Shown here one piece after another: positions 36,135-42,575 of a stretch of 64,000 nt of DNA. Position 1 is the first letter of the stretch; the number at the start of each line of letters is the position of its first letter. The notes beneath the pieces were generated by a model. It saw only the letters and a program-made list of their open reading frames with translations. It ran no database searches and was not told the DNA's origin. Source of the DNA: Brasilonema sennae CENA114 (GTDB taxonomy: Bacteria; Cyanobacteriota; Cyanobacteriia; Cyanobacteriales; Nostocaceae); the NCBI RefSeq assembly GCF_006968745.1, contig NZ_CP030118.1, forward strand, positions 3,298,654-3,362,653. Reading direction: 5' to 3'. A program made the translations under genes and the position numbers.

Positions 36135-38732
36135 TCAATTTTGAAGTATGGAACGCTGACTTTTTAGTTGGAGGAGTATTTTCCAATCTTGTAAACTATT
36201 CTCGGTCCAAAGCCAGTTTTTCGCCAATTCTTTAACCTCAAAATTGACTGGATCATCTTTAACGATCATTTGACGCAGCTTGATGGCTTCATTGAGATAT
36301 TGCTCGCGTTTTCCTTCTGGTTGCTTGTTTGCAGTTTTATACAAACCAATAGCTAACCCAGCATAAGCTGTTAAAGCATCCCGAGGGACTGGCTTTGAGG
36401 ACAAAAATGTTGTCGCAGAAGCAGGGGATTTACTCTGCTGCTCTCTGACTGCGAAACTCAACGCTTTAAACCAATAGTCATTTGCCTGGTCAAGTTTACC
36501 TTGTGCGTAGTAGGCAAAGCCTAAAGCATTATTATACAAAATTGAGTCTGGTTGAGCCTTGAGCGCACTTTCCCAATAACGACGGGCATCATCGACGCTA
36601 TATCTATTGTCTCGTATCTGGATAAATTGCCATGCTAATCGCCCTTTAAGGAAATAGACTGATGCGTTGTCTGCAAACTTTTCGGGAATCGCGTTAAGGG
36701 CAGCTTGAGCGTTAGGAAGTACATTACGATTAAGCAGTTCTTCCACAGCCTGTAGTCCTGTTTGCAAGTCGCCTTGACTCAATTTGTCGGTGGCGATCGC
36801 ACTGACAACTTTAGTTTCAGTCGTTTTAAAATTGGCTTGTGGGGTGTTAGGGCTTTGTTGTTGAGACTGAGGATAAATGAGCGGTATTTGTTGATTGTGC
36901 GACCACCAATTTAAACCGACAACGGCTGCTATGGCGCAAAGTGCCGTTCCTGCAAGGGCGATCGCACTCACTCCTATAGTACCCCGCGAGACTCTATGTC
37001 TTTTGGCTTGTTTCGGTTTTGCTGTTTGTGTCCGCCGAATAGTGCTTGTCTGAGCTAATGGCTGGACACTTGAGTTTTCCCAATCTTCTGGCAAGTCCAG
37101 CTCTTGTTGGCGACTCAGTTCACTATTGGAGGGAAGTTCGCGAGGATCTGCGCCCTGCTGTCTACCATAGGATGCGGCTTCACGAACTTCTTCCCACATC
37201 CCAGTATCATTTTCCAGCGAAGCTATTTCACCTGAAACTTCTTTATCATCAAGACTATCTTCCCCAAATTGCACAAGTTCCGCTTTCATGGAAGATTGCG
37301 AGGATGTGTTTTGTTTATCTAGCTGGCGGAACAAATCTGAAACAATCGCTGAATCCTCTTCATAAGTTGGGTCATCGTACTCAATTTCATCAATCAGGTC
37401 GCCCCAAGTTTCTTCCCCTAGCAAGTCTAGATCATCGAATGAGTCTCTTGCCAAAGATGAGGGTAACATATCCTCAAGAGGTAAAGGCATACTGGCGTCG
37501 TTTGCCTGCTCTGAGTAAATTATTGCTGATGTCTTTAAAGATGGATTGTATTCGTTAAATAACTCCTCATCTTGAGGTAACGATATTTCTGGGCTAAGAT
37601 AGCCGTCAAATCCTGGCTGGATATAAAGAATTGGTAGTGCCCAGTACAGTTGGTGGGAACCATAAGCAGCAATTAATCCTTGGCGCATCCGACTCACGCA
37701 CAAATCCACAGGATACCCGTGAGAAAGGTTGCGATAAAACAATTGTGTTAGCAGTAGTGCTACTTCATCAGGAATGCGTTCTGACATTGCCAAAACACTC
37801 CTGATGCCCCGCCTGACCAAGCTTTCTGTCAAATTACGTTCCCCTGTGTCTGTTACCGCACCAGAGGACGTCGCTGCATATGTTCCCAGGCAGGAGTTAA
37901 ACACTGCCATTTGGATATTATTGTTGACCAACAAGCCTGCCAAGTCGTCACCACAGAGGGTTTCCCTTAAACCAGTTCTGCTACTGACAAGATAAATTTC
38001 TCCGCCGTTCGGACCGATGTTACTGTGACCAGAGTAGTGCAGAACGTGGTATCGTCCTTGTTCTAGGGCTTGTGTCAATTCTTCTCGCCCTGGTTGTTCT
38101 AACAGGGTCAGTTCTATGTGCGGCAGATAATTGCCGCTTTCCCCAGGCTGAAGTTCCGCTTGGAGTTTGATGGCTTCTTGTTTGAGCAAATCTAGACGCA
38201 CAAGATCTGTGGGAGAAGCAATTGCCATCAAAACCTTTAGCCCGCCTTCCTCTGCTGGTGCTGGCATACCTGTTGACGGCAAACGAGACGTTCTACCAAT
38301 GCCATTTTGGTAGCGAGAAAAAGCGATATAAGGTCCAGTCGCAATTGGGCGATCGCCTGCATGCATCACTTCCCAAGGAAGACGTGCTAATTTAGTATCT
38401 TTGAGCCCTAATCGTAAACGCAACACCTGTTGGTGGTTTTGGGCTATTCCTTGTGCCGTAATCCAACTATCTCTGAGAGTGCCTTGAAACAGTGCATTAT
38501 AAAGTTGCTGACCCAACGCTACCAAGTTGACGGAGTTTCGTGCTAGAGCATCTCCCTGTAGCACCGACTTCAACGGGTCATTCATCAAATGTCCCGCAGC
38601 CGTTAACCAATCAGCCACAGGCCAAGTCACCAGTTCTTCTGCTAATGGCACCCCAGGCGCGACTTGTTCCGTGCGCACCAAGTAGTCATTTTGCCCTACT
38701 GGGGTTACGGAAATGTGAAATTCCTGGGTCAC
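36135..38732 (-). CDS. hetF: HetF, CHAT-domain protease for heterocyst development
   Basis: An 865-residue CHAT (caspase HetF associated with TPR) protein. Residues 165-370 are the caspase-like domain, with catalytic His236 in HYSGHS and Cys281 in VFNSCLG. An acidic linker (385-560) precedes a transmembrane helix at about 584-610. The C-terminal 200 residues have TPR-like helices (YFLKGRLAW, ALGFAYYAQGKLDQANDYW). In Nostoc PCC 7120, HetF is needed for heterocyst differentiation and acts through HetR control. The start is GTG, supported by AGGAGGCAAACAGGAGC just upstream. Identification rests on domain order plus the divergent NsiR1 array, the same neighbourhood as in PCC 7120. The sRNA array lies in its upstream region, so it is probably regulated by NsiR1. 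Confidence 0.9.
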   Translation of the reverse strand: MTQEFHISVTPVGQNDYLVRTEQVAPGVPLAEELVTWPVADWLTAAGHLMNDPLKSVLQGDALARNSVNLVALGQQLYNALFQGTLRDSWITAQGIAQNHQQVLRLRLGLKDTKLARLPWEVMHAGDRPIATGPYIAFSRYQNGIGRTSRLPSTGMPAPAEEGGLKVLMAIASPTDLVRLDLLKQEAIKLQAELQPGESGNYLPHIELTLLEQPGREELTQALEQGRYHVLHYSGHSNIGPNGGEIYLVSSRTGLRETLCGDDLAGLLVNNNIQMAVFNSCLGTYAATSSGAVTDTGERNLTESLVRRGIRSVLAMSERIPDEVALLLTQLFYRNLSHGYPVDLCVSRMRQGLIAAYGSHQLYWALPILYIQPGFDGYLSPEISLPQDEELFNEYNPSLKTSAIIYSEQANDASMPLPLEDMLPSSLARDSFDDLDLLGEETWGDLIDEIEYDDPTYEEDSAIVSDLFRQLDKQNTSSQSSMKAELVQFGEDSLDDKEVSGEIASLENDTGMWEEVREAASYGRQQGADPRELPSNSELSRQQELDLPEDWENSSVQPLAQTSTIRRTQTAKPKQAKRHRVSRGTIGVSAIALAGTALCAIAAVVGLNWWSHNQQIPLIYPQSQQQSPNTPQANFKTTETKVVSAIATDKLSQGDLQTGLQAVEELLNRNVLPNAQAALNAIPEKFADNASVYFLKGRLAWQFIQIRDNRYSVDDARRYWESALKAQPDSILYNNALGFAYYAQGKLDQANDYWFKALSFAVREQQSKSPASATTFLSSKPVPRDALTAYAGLAIGLYKTANKQPEGKREQYLNEAIKLRQMIVKDDPVNFEVKELAKNWLWTENSLQDWKILLQLKSQRSILQN

Positions 38733-39064
38733 AACTGCTCCTGTTTGCCTCCTAAATCCGGTTTGAAACCTGAAAGTTTCAAGTCGATGTTTTGCTTTTT
38801 CTTATACCTTAGATGCATCCTGGCACTGATTGTTTCTGGTTCGTGTCGTTTTGCTCATCAGTTTTAAGCTGTAAGGATTCACGGATCCACGAGTCATAAT
38901 TCATGCTGTCTTATCTTACGACTAGTTTAAAAGTATCGCTTTGATTGCTTCAACCTCTGGAGTATCGCAACAGAAAAAATTCTTGGTTCATAAAACTACA
39001 TCCCATAGATTGAGTTCTTATATTACAATTTTAAATTCTGAACCAATCTTCTTTCATAACTTTA

Positions 39065-39070
39065 TCCGGA
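39065..39070 (+). promoter_or_regulatory. TCCGGA (DIF-type) element of NsiR1 unit 1
   Basis: TCCGGA lies 37 bases before the GGTAGATG start of unit 1. This hexamer near -35 is the element described for HetR-dependent, heterocyst-specific promoters in Nostoc PCC 7120. Confidence 0.6.
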
Positions 39071-39101
39071 TCTTGTCAATTTAGCCCAGAACTTTCTTAC
39101 T

Positions 39102-39158
39102 GGTAGATGCACCTTGATCTTTACTCCCATGTAGGCTAACACCTTTTGGGAGTTTTTC
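39102..39158 (+). ncRNA. nsiR1: NsiR1-like sRNA, unit 1 (divergent, hetF-proximal)
   Basis: Begins GGTAGATGCACC like the other units but then departs: the terminator is a different hairpin (ACTCCC/GGGAGT) followed by TTTTT. It is 370 bases from the hetF start codon on the opposite strand, so it may be antisense to the hetF 5' leader. It has the TCCGGA element at 39065. The most diverged of the promoter-bearing copies. Confidence 0.65.
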
Positions 39159-39340
39159 TGTCTTTACTGATTTTATTCTCAAGCTAGGAATAGGGGGGTT
39201 TCGGGTCTTTTGGAAAAATCATTTACCGACACCTCTACACCCAAATTAATTTTGTGCTGATCATTAACTCATTTGTTCACACCCTGTAAGTTTTATTGAT
39301 CACTCACAAAAAATCCCAATTATTTTTCTATACAAAATCA

Positions 39341-39346
39341 TCCGGA
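39341..39346 (+). promoter_or_regulatory. TCCGGA (DIF-type) element of NsiR1 unit 2
   Basis: TCCGGA 35 bases before GGTAGATG (39376). The intervening GAAAGTCGTTATCTCTAGAA is identical to that of unit 3. Confidence 0.65.
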
Positions 39347-39375
39347 GAAAGTCGTTATCTCTAGAACATAGTATT

Positions 39376-39438
39376 GGTAGATGCACCCTGATAACTGACA
39401 CCCCTAGTGGACTTTCGGCTACTTGGGGTTTTTTTTAT
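39376..39438 (+). ncRNA. nsiR1: NsiR1-like sRNA, unit 2
   Basis: About 60 nt. Starts GGTAGATGCACCCTGATAAC and ends in a hairpin (CCCCTAGTGG/CTACTTGGGG) followed by eight T residues, a good Rho-independent terminator. It is 274 bases downstream of unit 1. The sequence matches the nitrogen-stress-induced RNA NsiR1 as I know it from Nostoc PCC 7120, which is also a tandem array next to hetF. Confidence 0.85.
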
Positions 39439-39555
39439 TTTTAGTGGATGTTGAACTTTCACTACAGAATTACTGATAAAAATCTTTTTTTTCATCTTCT
39501 GCTTTTCTTTCACAGTAGATAAAGGCAAAAATTTGACTCTATTTTGCAGAATTTA

Positions 39556-39561
39556 TCCGGA
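39556..39561 (+). promoter_or_regulatory. TCCGGA (DIF-type) element of NsiR1 unit 3
   Basis: TCCGGA 35 bases before GGTAGATG (39591), in a promoter block shared with unit 2. Confidence 0.65.
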
Positions 39562-39590
39562 GAAAGTCGTTATCTCTAGAACATAGTATT

Positions 39591-39648
39591 GGTAGATGCA
39601 CCCTGATAACTGACCCCTAGTAGACTTTCGGCTGCTAGGGGATTTTTC
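39591..39648 (+). ncRNA. nsiR1: NsiR1-like sRNA, unit 3
   Basis: Same start as unit 2. The terminator stem is CCCCTAG/CTAGGGG with ATTTTT following. Base changes on both arms relative to units 2 and 5 keep the stem, which supports selection on RNA structure. Confidence 0.85.
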
Positions 39649-39724
39649 TGGCTGATACAACTATAGCTTTCATTTTCGCGCTTTTTTTCTCAAATACTTA
39701 GTTATTTTTCAAACACAAAAATCA

Positions 39725-39790
39725 GCAATGCATCGTCATAACTCACTTCTTTAATCGGCTGCCAGAAACCGAGATTATATTTATTTTTAA
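39725..39790 (+). pseudogene. Eroded NsiR1 unit
   Basis: ATGCATCG then ATAACTCACTTC matches the core of units 4-6, followed by a changed hairpin (AATCGG/CCGAGATT) and ATTTATTTTT. No TCCGGA precedes it and GGTAGATG is lost. It looks like a decayed array unit. Confidence 0.55.
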
Positions 39791-39835
39791 CACAAAATAC
39801 ATTTTATTTATTTAGTTTTTTAGGAAACATAAAAT

Positions 39836-39900
39836 CTCTAGATGCACCCTGATAACTCACTTCCCTAGTTGGCTACTCGCTGCTGGGGATTTATTTTTTT
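39836..39900 (+). ncRNA. nsiR1: NsiR1-like sRNA, unit 4 (promoter element missing)
   Basis: The body (TAGATGCACCCTGATAAC and the CTGCTGGGG terminator arm) is identical to units 5 and 6 but the first bases are CTCTAGATG. No TCCGGA is found 35 bases upstream; that place is AT-rich. It may be silent or expressed only by read-through. Confidence 0.7.
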
Positions 39901-39931
39901 ATACAAAAGCAGTGATATTTGGCGGTTTTTG

Positions 39932-39937
39932 TCCGGA
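39932..39937 (+). promoter_or_regulatory. TCCGGA (DIF-type) element of NsiR1 unit 5
   Basis: TCCGGA 36 bases before GGTAGATG (39968). Confidence 0.65.
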
Positions 39938-39967
39938 ACACCCTAGTTATTCATAGAACATAGAATT

Positions 39968-40032
39968 GGTAGATGCACCCTGATAACTCACTTCCCTAGT
40001 TGGCTACTCGCTGCTGGGGATTTATTTTTTTT
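39968..40032 (+). ncRNA. nsiR1: NsiR1-like sRNA, unit 5
   Basis: Part of a 132-base period shared with unit 6, both with TCCGGA, CATAGAAT and GGTAGATG in the same places. The hairpin formed by CCCTAG and CTGCTGGGG arms is followed by ATTTATTTTTTTT. Confidence 0.85.
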
Positions 40033-40063
40033 GATACTAAAGCGGTGATATTTAGCGGTTTTG

Positions 40064-40069
40064 TCCGGA
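40064..40069 (+). promoter_or_regulatory. TCCGGA (DIF-type) element of NsiR1 unit 6
   Basis: TCCGGA 36 bases before GGTAGATG (40100). Confidence 0.65.
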
Positions 40070-40099
40070 ACACCCTAGTTATTCATAGAACATAGAATT

Positions 40100-40163
40100 G
40101 GTAGATGCACCCTGATAACTCACTTCCCTAGTTGGCTACTCGCTGCTGGGGATTTATTTTTTT
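40100..40163 (+). ncRNA. nsiR1: NsiR1-like sRNA, unit 6 (last)
   Basis: Identical to unit 5 through the terminator stem. It is exactly 132 bases after unit 5, so these two arose by recent duplication. The partial repeat ATTTAGCGGTTTGCACCGAAC after it (about 40179-40200) looks like the start of another promoter block that has lost its TCCGGA. Confidence 0.85.
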
Positions 40164-40280
40164 ACACGAAACAAGCGATATTTAGCGGTTTGCACCGAAC
40201 TAGGATCTCGCTGACTGGTAATATTTGGTATTCTTCTATATTATGTTATTTCACAAGCTAGTGTTAATAGTTCGAGAGTT

Positions 40281-40390
40281 TTGACTTCCTCCCACCGTTA
40301 ACCCTTGGGGCAAGTGTGAGGGATTCCAAAAATCACTATTTAAGTCGATCACCGCCAAACGGAGTACCGTTATAGTGGGAGGCTTCTTAT
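40281..40390. other. Structured segment, probable IS200/IS605-type end or omega-RNA-like relic
   Basis: CCTCCCAC at about 40290 and GTGGGAGG at about 40375-40382 are complementary and enclose smaller pairings (CCTTGGGG, AACGG/CCGTT). On the minus strand it ends GGTGGGAGGAAGTCAA, a form I associate with right ends of TnpB elements in cyanobacteria. It may be the left boundary of the TnpB element here or the end of another, lost element. No protein is encoded. Confidence 0.4.
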
Positions 40391-40435
40391 GGAGATCGTC
40401 CTAAACGTTGAATCACTGTAAAGCTCTGAACATAT

Positions 40436-40603
40436 CTAAACATTGCTGTTCATTTTCTTTATTTTCTTTTTCAAGGACTGAATGTATTCTCGCAACACAT
40501 CACTTTTATTCAAATCAACTAGCTGACAATATAGCTCTAGTGTTTTTAATTCGTCTGCTGTAATCCGAATCTCTAACCTTTCCGTTTGTTTAGCCATTGA
40601 CAT
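40436..40603 (-). CDS. Small ribbon-helix-helix (CopG/Arc-like) protein divergent from tnpB
   Basis: A 55-residue frame (53 if ATG at 40597 is used). The N-terminal strand QTERLEIRIT is followed by a helix (ADELKTLELYCQLV) and DLNKSDVLREYIQSLKKK, the strand-helix-helix plan of RHH DNA-binding proteins. The tail is Lys-rich. Its promoter is clear: TTGTTT (40640-40635) and TATAAT (40617-40612) with a 17-base spacer. A perfect inverted repeat TTATACG/CGTATAA (40613-40635) covers this promoter and lies just upstream of tnpB. Such a protein could repress itself and tnpB. Its short length makes it easy to miss. Confidence 0.7.
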   Translation of the reverse strand: MSMAKQTERLEIRITADELKTLELYCQLVDLNKSDVLREYIQSLKKKIKKMNSNV

Positions 40604-40611
40604 GCCGTGCA

Positions 40612-40640
40612 ATTATACGTACAATAATCGTATAAAACAA
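40612..40640 (-). promoter_or_regulatory. Promoter and operator-like palindrome between the RHH gene and tnpB
   Basis: On the minus strand, TTGTTT, 17 bases, TATAAT. Inverted repeat TTATACG (40613-40619) and CGTATAA (40629-40635) spans from -35 to -10. On the plus strand TATAAT at 40644-40649 lies only five bases before the tnpB ATG, so a tnpB transcript from it would be leaderless. Confidence 0.6.
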
Positions 40641-40654
40641 AAATATAATCTGCA

Positions 40655-41836
40655 ATGTACGCCATCAAAGTAGAGCTAAAACTAAATAATAAAGAGCAAA
40701 CTTTGATGCGTAAACATTCTGGTTATGCACGTTTTGTTTATAACTACGGCTTGGCACTGACACAGGGTTTGCACTCTGCTGGAGTAAAAGGAAGTATCAC
40801 TAAACAGATAAACGAAATAAAGAAAGTATTCACCAACTACACCAAAAAGCAACCAGAAAATCAATGGATGAACGAGCTATCGTCCAAGGTTTATCAACGA
40901 GCTTTTATGGATTTAGGACAGGCTTACCAAAGATGGGCTAAAGGGTTATCTGGTAAACCTGTCTTGAAATCGAAGAAGAATGGAGATTCGTTTACTGTTT
41001 ACGACAGCAATGGCAAGGTTTTAATCTTGTTTGGCAAAAAGATAAAGATTCCGACTTTAGGGACTTTTCGTCTCAAAGAAGCGAACCCGTGTTCGTACTG
41101 CACGCAAACTTTTACTATCAGTCGCCAAGCTGATAAATGGTACGTATCTTTTGCAGTAGATGCTGATAGAATACCGCCAACTTATCACCCACAAGAAGCG
41201 GTAGGAATTGATTTAGGCGTGAAATGTTTTTGCACCCTCAGTGATGGTTTCCAAATTGAAGCCCCCAAGCCTTATAAAAGAGCGAAAACCAAGCTAGCCA
41301 AGGCACAGTGGCGAAATCGAAATAAGCAATCTGGCAACCGTCGCCAAGGAATAAAACAGTCGAATAGAGCAAAGAAGTTTTATAACTCTATTGCCAAGAA
41401 ACACGCTCGAATCGCCAATCAACGCCAAGATTTTCTGCATAAGACGACAACAGATATAAGCTGTAAGTTTTACCGGATTCGGATAGAAGACCTAAACGTT
41501 TCAGGAATGCTGGCTAATAGAAAACTTTCGTCAGCAATTTCTGATTTAGGATTTTACGAATTCCGTCGTCAACTAATCTACAAGTCTGAATTTTTCGGAA
41601 CCAAGGTAGAGTTAGTTGACAGGTGGTATCCATCGTCAAAACTATGCTCAATCTGCGGGAACAAGCACGATAATCTGAAACTTTCTGACCGAGTTTATCA
41701 GTGTCAAGATAGATCGTGCTTGGCTCACACAATAACGATGGATAGGGATTTGAATGCGGCTTATAACTTGTTGAACGCACCATTGGATTTTGTACGGTTG
41801 GCTCAACCGGAAGTGACGCTCGTAGACAAGAAGTAG
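40655..41836 (+). CDS. tnpB: RNA-guided endonuclease TnpB (IS200/IS605 family)
   Basis: A 393-residue TnpB. The N-terminal helix-turn-helix-like part begins YAIKVELKLNNKEQ. RuvC motifs are complete: GIDLGVK with Asp near 187, RIEDLNVSGM with Glu near 275, and MDRDLNAAYN with Asp near 363. A zinc finger with CSIC and CQDRSC lies between RuvC II and III. TnpB proteins cut DNA guided by an omega RNA read from the element's right end. All catalytic residues are present, so it may be active. A TATAAT lies five bases before the ATG. The gene sits between the NsiR1 array and a thioredoxin-like gene, 55 kb of mainly chromosomal context suggesting simple insertion. Confidence 0.93.
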   Translation: MYAIKVELKLNNKEQTLMRKHSGYARFVYNYGLALTQGLHSAGVKGSITKQINEIKKVFTNYTKKQPENQWMNELSSKVYQRAFMDLGQAYQRWAKGLSGKPVLKSKKNGDSFTVYDSNGKVLILFGKKIKIPTLGTFRLKEANPCSYCTQTFTISRQADKWYVSFAVDADRIPPTYHPQEAVGIDLGVKCFCTLSDGFQIEAPKPYKRAKTKLAKAQWRNRNKQSGNRRQGIKQSNRAKKFYNSIAKKHARIANQRQDFLHKTTTDISCKFYRIRIEDLNVSGMLANRKLSSAISDLGFYEFRRQLIYKSEFFGTKVELVDRWYPSSKLCSICGNKHDNLKLSDRVYQCQDRSCLAHTITMDRDLNAAYNLLNAPLDFVRLAQPEVTLVDKK

Positions 41837-41915
41837 CCGACTACCTTGGCTGAAGCGAGAAATAAACCGCATTGTTCAGCAATGTATAAGTTTTATGGAG
41901 CAGTTAGGTAAATCT

Positions 41916-42242
41916 ATGAATTTAGCTGTCATCAAGTTTTCTTCCGAAGACTGCGGTCTCTGCCACAAGATGTCTTTCTATGACAAAAAGGTGACAGAGG
42001 AATTGGGTTTGGAATTTATTGACGTGAAAATGCAGGATACAGCGACTTATCGGAAGTATCGTCAGATTCTGTTGACTCAATACCCTGATAAGTCACAGAT
42101 GGGATGGCCCACCTACATTATTTGTGATTCGCCAGAAGGAGAATTTCAGATTTTGGGCGAGGTCAAAGGTGGTCATCCCAAAGGCGAATTTAGAAGTCGC
42201 TTGCAAGAAGTTCTCAATTCACCAGCGTCTAAGGAGAGTTAA
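41916..42242 (+). CDS. Thioredoxin-like protein
   Basis: A 108-residue thioredoxin-fold protein from ATG 41916, supported by TTAGG eight bases upstream; an in-frame ATG at 41895 would add seven residues. The redox motif CGLC is at 13-16 (SSEDCGLCHKM). The cis-Pro is in GWPTYI. No signal peptide is seen, so it is cytoplasmic. The CGLC active site differs from the WCGPC of classical thioredoxin, so partners may differ. Its 3' end overlaps the convergent gene at 42229 by 14 bases. It may owe its position to the adjacent TnpB element but shows no damage. Confidence 0.8.
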   Translation: MNLAVIKFSSEDCGLCHKMSFYDKKVTEELGLEFIDVKMQDTATYRKYRQILLTQYPDKSQMGWPTYIICDSPEGEFQILGEVKGGHPKGEFRSRLQEVLNSPASKES

Positions 42243-42462
42243 TCACCTCAAAAGATTTTACTTCTAGCACTGGACCAATCATTGCAGCAGTCATAACATC
42301 TTCACGCACAAGTCCCGTGACTTTTGCTTTCTGTCCTTGTTTGAGTAAATTTTTGTCTGTTCCTCTAAGGATTTCATATGTATCACCCTTATCACTAACT
42401 AGCGCCCAAGCCCCAGTACCAATATGACGACGTTCAACGGTACCTGTAACTGTGATGCTCAT
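42229..42462 (-). CDS. Small conserved hypothetical protein, OB-fold-like
   Basis: A 77-residue protein with alternating strands: VTGTVERRHIGTGAWALVS, DKGDTYEIL, KVTGLVREDV and LEVKSFEVI. The pattern suggests a small beta-barrel (OB-like) fold. No enzyme motif is present. It lies downstream of nothing on its strand for 110 bases; the subtilase gene ends at 42576 is upstream on the same strand. It overlaps the convergent thioredoxin-like gene by 14 bases at its end. Function is unknown. Confidence 0.7.
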   Translation of the reverse strand: MSITVTGTVERRHIGTGAWALVSDKGDTYEILRGTDKNLLKQGQKAKVTGLVREDVMTAAMIGPVLEVKSFEVINSP

Positions 42463-42575
42463 ATTCGTAAAACTACTCCTAATGGGTGAGGAAGTGAGGG
42501 AGTCAGGGAGTCAGAGAGTGCGGGAGTGATTTCTCCCCTTGCTTCTGTTGCTTCCTCGTCTCCCCTATCTGGTGT

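Larger units (their letters stand above)
40281..41885 (+). mobile_element. TnpB-only IS200/IS605-family element
   Basis: Contains a structured left segment, a divergent RHH gene and an apparently intact tnpB; no tnpA (Y1 transposase) is present, so movement would need TnpA in trans. Boundaries are approximate; the right end is placed after the palindrome-rich TGGCTGAAGCG/CATTGTTCAGCAATG region that follows the tnpB stop. Confidence 0.55.

Noticed and set aside
37046..37558. 170-codon plus-strand frame
   Set aside because: It is antisense to the linker region of hetF, with no family features; a shadow frame.
39065..40163. CRISPR array
   Set aside because: Repeated units are about 60 nt, spacing is irregular (132-274) and each unit ends in its own terminator; the spacers contain promoter elements. 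It fits tandem sRNA genes, not CRISPR.
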